Of a stretch of 64,000 nt of DNA, positions 14,337 through 22,327 are shown piece by piece. The stretch is from Acidobacteriota bacterium (GTDB lineage: Bacteria; Acidobacteriota; Aminicenantia; Aminicenantales; Saccharicenantaceae). Position 1 is the first letter of the stretch, and each line of letters opens with the position of its first letter. Below the pieces are notes generated by a model, which ran no database searches, was not told the DNA's origin, and saw nothing but the letters and a program-made list of their open reading frames with translations. Both the position numbers and the translations under genes were made by a program. Location: contig JAKLEN010000003.1 in NCBI GenBank assembly GCA_022711665.1, positions 424,652 through 488,651 of the forward strand, in the 5' to 3' direction.

Positions 14337-15881
14337 ATGAAGAACTATTGGAAAGTATTTCTGCTAGTATTGCTGATTATAGGCTTTATTTATACGGGCT
14401 TTTTTTGGAAGCACCTTGACGGGACTATCCTTAAATATTCTCTTTTGTTAAATCTATTTCCGGGCTTTGTTGCCTTCATTTCTCTGCTCGGAAACAACGA
14501 TAAATGGTGGTACTCGGGGCTCATCTTTCTGGCCGCAGTAGACACTCAGATTGTTCAGCAAAAGCTCTCTTATCCTAGGAAGGTCGAGAAATATGTGTAC
14601 GCTGGCAACCAGCTTTATGCTGAAGGCCTGTATCGGCAGGCGAAGAACGAATATGATAAGGCCTTCGAAATTGATAGGCAAAATATTAGGGTGCTTAGGA
14701 ACCAAGTTCTTGCGCTATGGCAACTAAATGAAATTGAAAACGCGATCAGCATTCAGAATAGCGTAATCTTGCTTGATGACAGTATAGAAAACCGATTTAT
14801 GTTGGCATTTCTACATTTCATTAAAGGATATGGGAGATTATATGGTTTGTCAGAAGTGCCAAAACCGAGCCAAAATATTACAATTGACATTTCGATGTTC
14901 ATGAAGAGTAGATCTCTTGTCCTTGATAAGAAGAATTTTAGGATATACTTTGTATTAGATAATAGTGGCAAGATAAGAAACGTTAGTTCACGAATACTTT
15001 CAGCAGAAGTCGAACGCGATTTCGATCTCTCCAAAGCTGAATGCCAGGAAATATTATCGCGCAACAAAGACCATAAGGCTGCCTGTGGTTTGATTGCGGC
15101 AATAAGCTTCATGCGTGGAAATTACGATGAAGCTTCCATGTATCAGAAAAGAGTAGTCGCGATGCAGCCTACTTTTCCAGAAGTCCTGAAGTTAGGAGCC
15201 ATATATCTAGCTGAAATAAGAGAGCCAAAATTAAGTCAGGAAGCTACGGGTAAGGTCACTATTAAAGGAGTAGAAACGAAGGTTCTTGAGAATATTGATA
15301 ACGTCATAACTTTTTTAAAGAATACCCATAAGGACGAGAAACAACAATCCGTCTATATAGATTTCATATCGAACGCTATAGATATATATATGGAATTTTT
15401 TTCAAGAGGACTTTTTGTAAGGGAAATCGAAGGCGGCCAATTATCGTTTGATATTGAATACATTTCTCGGAAAATGAGATTTCTGAGTTCTTTAATGCTC
15501 GAGGTAAACAGCGATAGACGAGATGCTCTATTGTTTCTGGGGGAGGCGGATATGCTACAAGATAAATACGCGGATGCAATAAGGAACTTCAATAAATCTA
15601 TAGAGGCTACTGAACCGACGAATTATTGGAGGTATTTCCCAGGCTTGCTTAAGATTATCTCGGAGTATGTCCTCGACATTGGAATTACAAATAAGCAGAC
15701 TTTACAGGAGATAATAATCAGTCGCACTGATGGGTCTCCATATTCTATAAAGAATATTGTAAAAGAAATAAAAGACAAGAAGTCGTTCCTTTTCTTGAGA
15801 TTCCTTCCTGAGGGATCTAGCTCTTCATGTATGTTTCATATGTTGCCAAGGATAATCCCGCGCGCGAAATCGGCTTCCTAG
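14337..15881 (+). CDS. Membrane-anchored TPR protein of unknown function (low GC)
   Basis: A 514-aa protein. Two N-terminal hydrophobic segments (about 7-25 and 33-52) are followed by TPR-like helices: KYVYAGNQLYAEGLYRQAKN at about 85-104, further repeats at about 245-300, and ALLFLGEADMLQDKYADAIR near 400. TPR arrays bind other proteins. The gene is strikingly AT-rich against its surroundings and is flanked by integrase and IS remnants, so it was probably imported. GGGGG precedes the ATG at 14337; the longer frame from 14280 has no ribosome site. No catalytic domain or partner gene remains to suggest a role. Confidence 0.7.
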   Translation: MKNYWKVFLLVLLIIGFIYTGFFWKHLDGTILKYSLLLNLFPGFVAFISLLGNNDKWWYSGLIFLAAVDTQIVQQKLSYPRKVEKYVYAGNQLYAEGLYRQAKNEYDKAFEIDRQNIRVLRNQVLALWQLNEIENAISIQNSVILLDDSIENRFMLAFLHFIKGYGRLYGLSEVPKPSQNITIDISMFMKSRSLVLDKKNFRIYFVLDNSGKIRNVSSRILSAEVERDFDLSKAECQEILSRNKDHKAACGLIAAISFMRGNYDEASMYQKRVVAMQPTFPEVLKLGAIYLAEIREPKLSQEATGKVTIKGVETKVLENIDNVITFLKNTHKDEKQQSVYIDFISNAIDIYMEFFSRGLFVREIEGGQLSFDIEYISRKMRFLSSLMLEVNSDRRDALLFLGEADMLQDKYADAIRNFNKSIEATEPTNYWRYFPGLLKIISEYVLDIGITNKQTLQEIIISRTDGSPYSIKNIVKEIKDKKSFLFLRFLPEGSSSSCMFHMLPRIIPRAKSAS

Positions 15882-16131
15882 AACAATAACAATGGATTAT
15901 TGATAGGCGGGCAAAGAAGAATATGGAGAATGACCAATTTTATGGGCTTATATCTCCTTTTTCTTTGCTGGATGTTCTTCTTTAAAACCGGACAGTAGTT
16001 ACAATATTTGCCTTGATGCTGAAATACGCTCTGTTATGCTTTCTTCGACTATTGCCATATCGGGATCTAGGCCAGAACGTCTCGGCCGTGTCAACTGAAG
16101 TTCACAACTTCGGGGCCATCGATCACTCACT
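15882..16131. other. Intergenic region, no gene seen
   Basis: AT-rich at first, becoming GC-rich near 16080. It contains GTGTCAACTGAAGTTCACAA at about 16088-16107, which may be an IS end next to the transposase fragment that follows. Nothing else is recognised. Confidence 0.4.
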
Positions 16132-16362
16132 TCAGTTAGCTGCCTGAGCCGTCATCTTATGGAGCCTGTCCAAGGACCAACGCGCCTTGCCCTCCCGGAT
16201 GTAGCTGCGTTCGTTCGCCCAGTCCTCCGAGTACTCGTTGAGGTAGCAGATCGTGAGCCGCACATAGCTCTCGACCGAAGGGAAGACGCCCACGACCCGG
16301 CTCCGCCGGCGGATCTCCATGTTCAACCGCTCCTGGCTGTTGGTCGAGGTGCCAATAGGCGC
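16132..16362 (-). pseudogene. IS256/Mutator-family transposase, C-terminal fragment
   Basis: The minus strand reads STNSQERLNMEIRRRSRVVG, then VFPSVESYVRLTICYLNEYS, ending KMTAQAAN. This is the conserved C-terminal end of Mutator-type transposases (NSQERLNxEIRRRxxVVGxFP). The DDE catalytic domain is absent. The fragment abuts an IS21 end at 16363-16404, which probably truncated it. Confidence 0.8.
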
Positions 16363-16524
16363 CTAATATCGACCCCTTGTGGGCGTCCAATATGACCCTT
16401 CTGATCATGGATTGTCCTCAACCTTGGGCCCTTTGATAAGCCCGGCCCCGACCTCCTCCCTGAGGCGATAGGAGTTGCCTTTGACGTCGACGGTCGTGGA
16501 GTGGTGCAGGGTCCTGATACACCG
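16363..16524 (-). mobile_element. IS21-family end with IstB C-terminal fragment
   Basis: On the minus strand, 16524-16405 encodes TLHHSTTVDVKGNSYRLREE followed by VGAGL and a stop, the typical C-terminus of the IS21 helper ATPase IstB. Beyond the stop lie two related motifs, CCAATATGACCCTT and CTAATATCGACCCCTT (given as on the plus strand), like the repeated binding sites at IS21 ends. Most of the element is missing. Confidence 0.65.
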
Positions 16525-16605
16525 TCATCCAAAACGCCTCCCGGTTCGTAATATGGATATAGGACGATGCGTCCTTTCGCGTATTTCGCGCAAATGGGGG
16601 GAGAA

Positions 16606-18126
16606 ATGATGAAACACCGTCACGGCCTGATCCTCTTTGGCCTTCTCGTTCTCGTCTTGAGCTGCGCGCCTCCGGCCGCGGAGGACATCGTCTTTCATGT
16701 CCTTCTGGACCCCGCCGTTATCATGGCTCCGGTATCAGGCCGGCTGAAGGTCTGTCTTGACAGCAACGCGCTGCATGAGCCCGCCGAACATCTGGAGGAA
16801 AACTACTCCGACCCGGAACCTTTCTATTACCGGGATGTCGAGAATTGGCGGCCGGGCGAAACGGTCACGATAGACAAAACGGCGCAGGCCTTTTTCACCC
16901 GTCTGGAGAAACTGCCGCGGCGGCGCTACGCCTTCCAGGCTATCCTGGAGCCTAAGGATCCGGCTCGCGGCTACAACGATAAAACGGGGATTCTCTGGGG
17001 CCCCGTCGTGATCGAGAAGCTCGTCCCCGGCAGGTCTTATGTACTTTCCCTGGTCCTGAAAAACATCGTCGGGCCGTTCCGCTTTCCGGAGTCGGAAACG
17101 GCCAAGGAAATCGTCGTCCCCAGCCCGCTCCTGAGTCATTTCTACGGCCGCCCGATCGACCTGAGAGCCGCCGTGGTCCTTCCCGCAACCTACGCCAAGG
17201 AACCGGCCTGCCAATATCCGGCGGTGTATGTCATACCCGGCCTCTTTGGCTCCTATCGCGCCGTCGAGGCGGGCCGGCGACGCTACGGGATGAACGGGGT
17301 CGGAACGGACAAGATCTATGTCATCCTGGACGCGGACTGTCCGCTCGGCCACCATACCTTCTGCGATTCCGAAAACAACGGCCCGCGCGCTGCGTCGCTG
17401 GTCACGGAGCTCATCCCCGCCATCGAAAAAACGTTTCGGGTCCTTCCCGAGCCCGGCTCGCGTTTCCTGACGGGGCAATCGTCCGGCGCCTGGAGCGCGC
17501 TCTGGCTTCAGGTGACCTATCCGGAATTCTTTGGCGGCGTCTGGGCCGCGTCCCCCGATCCCGTCGATTTCCGGAATTTCTGCTATGCCGGCGATCTTTA
17601 CGAACCCGGAGCCAACATGTATTACGAGCGGGATGGCCGGGAGCGTCCCTTCTGGATGTTCCGGGGCTATCCCATATGCACGATGAAGGAATTCTGGGAA
17701 ATGGAGGACGCCTCGGGCACGGCCAGCCAGATCCAATCCTGGGAAGCCGCCTGGAGCCCCCGGGGGAAAGACGGCCGTCCCCGGCCCTTCTTTGACCGGA
17801 CGACCGGGATTGTCGATCCGGAAACCATCTCCTGGTGGAAGCGGTACGACATCGCCCGCGTCCTGCAGGCGAATTGGCCGGAGATCGGAAAGCGCCTCCG
17901 CGGCAAGATCCGCGTCTTTGCCGGCGATCACGACGATTACGCCCTGAACAAAGCGGTATTGGGCTTGAAAGATGTCTTGAAAACCCTGGGCGCCGAGGCT
18001 GTGGTGGAGATCCTTCCCGGAAATCACGTTCTCTGGAGCGAGGAATTCACCGCCCGGGTCCAAAAAGAAATGGATGCGGCCCTGGCGGTTCGGGCTCCCC
18101 AAGGCTCCGGACCGTCGAAGCTATAG
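16606..18126 (+). CDS. Lipoprotein alpha/beta hydrolase (esterase D-like)
   Basis: A 506-aa protein with a lipoprotein signal (LLVLVLSCAPPA, residues about 14-25). The N-terminal 190 residues form a beta-rich domain and the C-terminal region is an alpha/beta hydrolase of the esterase D / Fes type: YPAVYVIPGLFGSYR, then the nucleophile elbow GQSSGAW (about residue 293), an Asp in FAGDHDDYA and His in LPGNHVLW near the end. It is probably an envelope-anchored carboxylesterase; the ester is unknown. GGGGGGAG precedes an ATGATG start. Only insertion-sequence debris lies upstream. Confidence 0.82.
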   Translation: MMKHRHGLILFGLLVLVLSCAPPAAEDIVFHVLLDPAVIMAPVSGRLKVCLDSNALHEPAEHLEENYSDPEPFYYRDVENWRPGETVTIDKTAQAFFTRLEKLPRRRYAFQAILEPKDPARGYNDKTGILWGPVVIEKLVPGRSYVLSLVLKNIVGPFRFPESETAKEIVVPSPLLSHFYGRPIDLRAAVVLPATYAKEPACQYPAVYVIPGLFGSYRAVEAGRRRYGMNGVGTDKIYVILDADCPLGHHTFCDSENNGPRAASLVTELIPAIEKTFRVLPEPGSRFLTGQSSGAWSALWLQVTYPEFFGGVWAASPDPVDFRNFCYAGDLYEPGANMYYERDGRERPFWMFRGYPICTMKEFWEMEDASGTASQIQSWEAAWSPRGKDGRPRPFFDRTTGIVDPETISWWKRYDIARVLQANWPEIGKRLRGKIRVFAGDHDDYALNKAVLGLKDVLKTLGAEAVVEILPGNHVLWSEEFTARVQKEMDAALAVRAPQGSGPSKL

Positions 18127-18163
18127 CCCTCTCCCGCTGGAGTCTGACGGGGGGCGGGTCGCT

Positions 18164-18192
18164 TTGACATTTCCGCAAGACCTGTCTATAGT
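18164..18192 (+). promoter_or_regulatory. Sigma70 promoter of the riboswitch transcript
   Basis: TTGACA (18164-18169) and TATAGT (18187-18192) separated by exactly 17 bases. Transcription should start near 18199, at the first bases of the aptamer. Confidence 0.85.
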
Positions 18193-18197
18193 TGGCT

Positions 18198-18282
18198 TGG
18201 CATCAGGAGAGGCCCTCTAACGCAGGGCCCGGCAACCTGGGACGGACACCCAAGGTGCCACTCGCGCGGAGCGAGGATGCGG
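18198..18282 (+). ncRNA. SAM-family riboswitch aptamer (SAM-I/SAM-IV clan)
   Basis: The core bears the SAM-clan signature: ATCAGGAGAGG, a short hairpin GGCCCT/AGGGCC with loop CTAACGC, then CGGCAACC, a TGGG/CCCA stem, AAGGTGCCA and a CTCGC/GCGAG stem. Closing stem P1 is GCATC (18200-18204) with GATGC (18276-18280). The shortened P2 suggests a SAM-IV or SAM-I/IV variant rather than classical SAM-I. The sequence 18202-18211 is perfectly complementary to 18325-18334 in the terminator. Ligand binding would therefore lock P1 and allow termination. Confidence 0.85.
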
Positions 18283-18318
18283 TCGCCGGAAGGCGGCAAC
18301 GAAATGTCCGGGCGTGAG

Positions 18319-18356
18319 AACCCGCTCTCCTGATCTCGGGAGAAGCGGGTTTTTTT
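18319..18356 (+). terminator. Riboswitch-controlled intrinsic terminator
   Basis: ACCCGCT (18320-18326) pairs with AGCGGGT (18344-18350), and CTCC with GGAG, followed by seven T. The left arm and loop contain CTCTCCTGAT, the exact 10-base complement of the aptamer 5' strand, which would form the antiterminator without ligand. Confidence 0.88.
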
Positions 18357-18449
18357 GTTGCCCGCGCTTTGTGGCCTCCTTTCCGGCCGCCGCCGCCCGC
18401 CGCCGAGTGACCGGTGCCGTGTCCGATCGATGCATTGAGGAGGCCTGCT

Positions 18450-19172
18450 ATGAGCGGAGTTCCGGAATCCGAACGCCCGGCCGTCGAGCCGGCGCAGCTG
18501 GTTCCCTTCGACGGCTTTCCCTATCTTGTGACCAGGATCGTGGCGGCGTTCTACCACATCATCCTGCTTCCCGCGGAGTACGGCCGGAGCATCCTGATGG
18601 ACATCGCCCGGCGCCAGGTCTTCGCCAACAGGCTCAAGACGTGCCTGGTCTTCGGCCAGGCGGAGTTCGTGTATTTCGATGAGGACGGCTCACCGGCGCC
18701 GGGGACGAGGATCCCCAGGAGCACGTTGGTGACGTCCGGCCGCCTGATCCCGTGCCAGGAGTTCGCGCGGACAGAGGACCTGGAACGCCGCGCGGCGCAC
18801 CTGGAGGCCTTCGTCACGGCGCGGGCCCGAAACGCGGTTTTTTATGGAGATCTCACGAAGGGAGGCCGGCAGGCCACGGCACAGGAGCTGGTTCGCTTCG
18901 CCGGCGCGGACATCGACGGGACGCCCAAAGGACTGGAGATCTGCGACGTTTGCGGGGGATGGCGGGGAGAATGCCTCGATCCCAGCCCGTTATTCAAGGA
19001 AAGGATCATGCGCGTCCACTGCTGGTGCGAGAACGACAACCGGTGCGCCCGCTGCGGCCGATCGCTCTACGAATACAAGCTGAACGCGAACTTCTACGAC
19101 CCGAGTGATCGAGGGATTTGGCATGTGCCCGGCTTCTGCGGCCTGGATCACGTTTGCCGGGACCTTCATTGA
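18450..19172 (+). CDS. Unrecognised zinc-ribbon protein under SAM-riboswitch control
   Basis: A 240-aa protein of no family I recognise. Residues 1-150 are an alpha/beta region with a hydrophobic stretch near 30-45. The C-terminal third is cysteine-rich: CDVCGGWRGEC, HCWCENDNRCARCGRSLYEY and GFCGLDHVC, suggesting two zinc-binding knuckles. GAGGAGG ideally precedes the ATG at 18450. The gene directly follows a SAM-type riboswitch and terminator and should be expressed when SAM is low. This implies a link to methionine, SAM or methylation, but nothing in the protein resembles a known methionine enzyme or transporter. The gene ends 45 bases before the TonB receptor gene on the opposite strand. 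Confidence 0.75.
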   Translation: MSGVPESERPAVEPAQLVPFDGFPYLVTRIVAAFYHIILLPAEYGRSILMDIARRQVFANRLKTCLVFGQAEFVYFDEDGSPAPGTRIPRSTLVTSGRLIPCQEFARTEDLERRAAHLEAFVTARARNAVFYGDLTKGGRQATAQELVRFAGADIDGTPKGLEICDVCGGWRGECLDPSPLFKERIMRVHCWCENDNRCARCGRSLYEYKLNANFYDPSDRGIWHVPGFCGLDHVCRDLH

Positions 19173-19217
19173 CCGGCCTGCTGCCCTCGAGGTCGCCGGC
19201 GACGGCCGCGACAAGGG

Positions 19218-21518
19218 TCAGAGGGCCGAGAAGCCCCAGCACAGGCCCGCCCAGACGTGGAGGCCGGGGCCGTCGATGCCCGAGCCGTGGGTGCGGTAGG
19301 CCGTGTTGAAGACGTTGGCCAGGCCCGCCGACCACTGGACGCGGCGCCGGCTCCACCGGGCCGTGAGGTTGAAGACATGCCAGCCGGGCGTGCCTCCGGC
19401 CGGGATGCGGTGGTCGGCTATGTCCCCCGACGACAGGCGGTCCTGCCTGGCCGCGAAGTCCCATTCGGCCGCCAGGCCGAAGCCCGAGCCGGCGTCGTAT
19501 TCCAGCCGCGCCCGCCCGTTCAGGGGCGGGATGCGCCGAAGCGGCTCGTCGCCGCTGATGTTCTGGCCGAAGGCGTAGGCCAGGTCCAAGGCGGTCCTCC
19601 AGCGCCGGCCGATCGCGCCCTGGAGCTCGGCCTCGACGCCCCTTATGTAGGCGCGGTCGGCGTTGACCTTGCGATAGACGCGGTCGCCTCCGTAGGTGGG
19701 GCTTCCCAGGTAGGTCGATTCGACGCGAACGATGAGGTCGCGGAGCCAGGTCCGGTAGAGGTAGAGGGCCCAGCCGAAGCGGTCTCCCCGGGACTTGATC
19801 CCGGTCTCCAGGGTCGTGCCGTACTCCGGCTTCAGGTCGGGCGAGGGGACCTCGATGCCGTAGTCGAAGGCGCCGAAGGAGCTCAAATCGTTGACGTTCG
19901 GGGCCCGGAACGAGCGGCTGACGTTGAGGACGGCGTGGAGCCGCCCGCTCACCCGGTAGAGCGCCGAGACATGCCCGACCAGCGCGGCCGGCGCGATGTC
20001 GGTGTCGCCGAAGAGCTCGTCCCGCGTCCGGACCCTGACCAGGTTGAACCGCAGGCCGCCCTTGAGCTCCAGCCGGCCGGCCTCGAAGCCCTGGACATGG
20101 TAGACCGCCAGGTTGAAGGCCCTGGCCCCGTCGGGGTAGAGCCCGCGCTTTTCCAGGACGGACCCGGCGGCCAGGTCCGTCTCCCGGGCGGCGCTCCGGA
20201 CGAGGTCGGAGTAGATCTCGACGCCCGTCGTCAGGCTCCAGGAGTCCCGCGGCGCGCCCCGGACCTGGAACTGGAGGCCGACGGTCGTCACCCGGTCCCG
20301 CTCCGAGACCAGGACCTCGCTCCCGTTCGCCTGCTTCTCCCGGCCCTCGAGTGATCTCTGCCAGGAGACCGTCGCCTCGATCTCCCGCCACAGCGGGTTC
20401 GCCGAGAACGAGATCAGCCTGGCGTAGGCGAGCGTTCTGGCCTGGGGGCTGAAGACGCAGCGGGCGTAGCCGCGCTGGGCCACCTGGTCGTAGGCCGGCA
20501 CCTCGGGCTGACGGACCGACTGGAAGGCCGCGGTCAGCAGGACGTCGGCGCCCAGCCGGAAAACCCCCTTGAGGTTCCCGGCGCGCTCGTCGTAGCCGCT
20601 GGGCGATTCGACGCCGAGGCCGCCGCCGGCCCGAAGGTCGCCGAAGGAACGCAGCGACAGGCCGCCCGCCAGGCCCATCCAGGGCGTGCGGAGCCGCAGA
20701 TCCAGGCGTCCGGTGGCCTCCTGGCCCCGGCCGGCCCACTTGGCCGCCGCGGCGCCGTCGAGGGCGGTCCCCTGGGCGCTCAGCTCCGGCGCGGGCGTCA
20801 GGAAATTGATGACCCCGCCGACGGCGTCGCTGCCGTAGAGCGTCGCGCCCGAGCCGCGCAGGACCTCGATCCGGTCGAGGGAATAGGGATCGACGGTGTT
20901 GGCGTACTGGTTGGGCCCGTAGCGATAGGTCGAGTTGTTCAGGCGGATGCCGTCAACCAGCGTCAGGACCTGGTTGCCCGTCAGGCCGCGGACGAAGGGC
21001 GAGCCGCCGCCGTGATTGGTCTTCTGGAGCCAGACCCCCGGCGCCTCGGGCAGCATCTCGGGCGCGGTCCGCGGCCAGGCCCGGGCCAGGTCGCCGGCGG
21101 CCAGCGTGCTGACGGCGGCCGGGGACTCGAAAGCCGACTCGAGATCGCGCTCGGCCGTCACCGTGATCTCCTCGTGGAGGACCGGGCGCGCCGGCTCGAG
21201 CAGGACCTCGACGCTCGCCCTTTCTCCGGGCCCGAGGTCAACGGCGATCTCGCGGGCGGCGAACCCGGTCCGTTCGAAGCGCAAGGTGTACCGGCCGGGC
21301 GGCAGCGAGGGGATGACGAACGAGCCGTCGCCCCGGCTGTGGGCGCCGGGCCCGGCTGGGGAGACGGTGATGAGCACGTCGGCCGAGGGCACGCGGTCCG
21401 GGGCGCGGAAAACCCGGCCCCGGATCGAACCGTCGGCGGGCGCGGCGGCGGCCGGGGCCGCCAGGGACGCGGACGCGATCGCCGCTCCGACGAGCCAAGC
21501 CGCCAACGTTCTCTTCAT
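19218..21518 (-). CDS. TonB-dependent outer-membrane receptor
   Basis: A 766-aa receptor. Signal peptide at residues 1-26, a carboxypeptidase-regulatory-like domain at about 30-115 (GSIRGRVF, PPGRYTLRFERTGFAAREIA), a plug domain (VWLQKTNHGGGSPFVRGLTG, then DGIRLNNSTYRYG and IEVLRGSGATLYGSDAVGG), and a beta-barrel to the C-terminus. Such receptors import iron chelates, cobalamin, sugars or peptides using TonB energy; the substrate cannot be told and no neighbour indicates it. The ATG at 21518 begins the signal peptide; the frame is open further upstream without coding character. Confidence 0.93.
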   Translation of the reverse strand: MKRTLAAWLVGAAIASASLAAPAAAAPADGSIRGRVFRAPDRVPSADVLITVSPAGPGAHSRGDGSFVIPSLPPGRYTLRFERTGFAAREIAVDLGPGERASVEVLLEPARPVLHEEITVTAERDLESAFESPAAVSTLAAGDLARAWPRTAPEMLPEAPGVWLQKTNHGGGSPFVRGLTGNQVLTLVDGIRLNNSTYRYGPNQYANTVDPYSLDRIEVLRGSGATLYGSDAVGGVINFLTPAPELSAQGTALDGAAAAKWAGRGQEATGRLDLRLRTPWMGLAGGLSLRSFGDLRAGGGLGVESPSGYDERAGNLKGVFRLGADVLLTAAFQSVRQPEVPAYDQVAQRGYARCVFSPQARTLAYARLISFSANPLWREIEATVSWQRSLEGREKQANGSEVLVSERDRVTTVGLQFQVRGAPRDSWSLTTGVEIYSDLVRSAARETDLAAGSVLEKRGLYPDGARAFNLAVYHVQGFEAGRLELKGGLRFNLVRVRTRDELFGDTDIAPAALVGHVSALYRVSGRLHAVLNVSRSFRAPNVNDLSSFGAFDYGIEVPSPDLKPEYGTTLETGIKSRGDRFGWALYLYRTWLRDLIVRVESTYLGSPTYGGDRVYRKVNADRAYIRGVEAELQGAIGRRWRTALDLAYAFGQNISGDEPLRRIPPLNGRARLEYDAGSGFGLAAEWDFAARQDRLSSGDIADHRIPAGGTPGWHVFNLTARWSRRRVQWSAGLANVFNTAYRTHGSGIDGPGLHVWAGLCWGFSAL

Positions 21519-21568
21519 ACGATGCCTGAGATTGTAGGATTCCCGGGATCCGGCCGCCGGGAGGGCCG

Positions 21569-21598
21569 ATGTTAGCGGACACCGGCGGCGCCTGTCAA
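21569..21598 (-). promoter_or_regulatory. Sigma70 promoter of the TonB receptor gene
   Basis: On the minus strand, TTGACA (21598-21593) and TAACAT (21574-21569) with an 18-base spacer, about 50 bases before the start codon. Confidence 0.6.
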
Positions 21599-21637
21599 TC
21601 GCCCCGGCGCCAGGGGGGCCGGAGGGCCGAGCGGCCC

Positions 21638-21666
21638 TTGACATTCTCCCGGTCCGGACCGATACT
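21638..21666 (+). promoter_or_regulatory. Possible promoter of the small-protein/radical SAM/MBL cassette
   Basis: TTGACA (21638-21643), 17 bases, then GATACT (21661-21666). It would give a leader of about 270 bases before the 103-aa gene. A 14-codon frame at 21695-21739 within that leader could be a leader peptide, but this is weak. Confidence 0.45.
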
Positions 21667-21942
21667 GTCGCCATAGCAAAAGTGGAGCGACGTGATGGCT
21701 GTCGGACTGTCCTCCCTTCCCCCTGATCGCGACCGCTAGATCTCCCCATTCCTCCCGGCCGGATATCGCTCCTCGAGGGGTCTTTCCGAATGAAAGTGGG
21801 GCCGGGGTGCCCGCGTCGATCTCGTTCTTCCGGGAACTCGCAGGGGAGAGGAGCGCCGATATGACATAGCGATCGAACGTCGCGGCACGGAAACAAGGGG
21901 TCGGATGGGGATGTCAACACAAAAAGAAGGAAGGAGGAGACC

Positions 21943-22254
21943 ATGGCCGATCAGCAGATCACGCTTTTCCTGGCGCCCTGGCAGAAGCGGATCATGAAGG
22001 ATTTCCTGCCGAAGGATTACCTGAAGAGGCTGCGGATAGACAAGATCGATCGCATGATCATCTGGAATCCGAAGCGTCAATGCCTGAATTCATACAAGAT
22101 CGCGGCCGTCGGCATCCGCTGGGATGACTGGCTCATGTACCTGACCGACGAGCAGATGAACATCGTCCGGGACAAGCTGGGCCTGCGCGTCCCGATCTCG
22201 TCGATCAACGTCACGGCCGAGGCCCTGAAAACCCGCATGATCCGGTTCGCCTAG
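21943..22254 (+). CDS. Small protein of unknown function before a radical SAM gene
   Basis: A 103-aa protein with a strong ribosome site (AAGGAAGGAGGAG). It is basic, mixed alpha/beta, has one cysteine (PKRQCLNSYKI, about residue 48) and ends ALKTRMIRFA. There is no signal peptide or recognised family. The next gene, 73 bases downstream, is a radical SAM/SPASM enzyme, and a metallo-beta-lactamase protein overlaps that gene. Small proteins in this position are often substrates or recognition partners of SPASM enzymes, so it could be a peptide precursor or a carrier protein. Its length and lack of a repetitive core argue for the latter. This is inference from context only. Confidence 0.65.
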   Translation: MADQQITLFLAPWQKRIMKDFLPKDYLKRLRIDKIDRMIIWNPKRQCLNSYKIAAVGIRWDDWLMYLTDEQMNIVRDKLGLRVPISSINVTAEALKTRMIRFA

Positions 22255-22327
22255 CCTTTCCTCTCACGGGGCCAGCGCGTTTCGTTCCCCCGGCGTCTTC
22301 GCGAGGCGGGGAAAAGGGGGTGGAGTC

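Noticed and set aside
21695..21739. 14-codon leader peptide gene
   Set aside because: Too short to support without conservation; mentioned only under the leader region.
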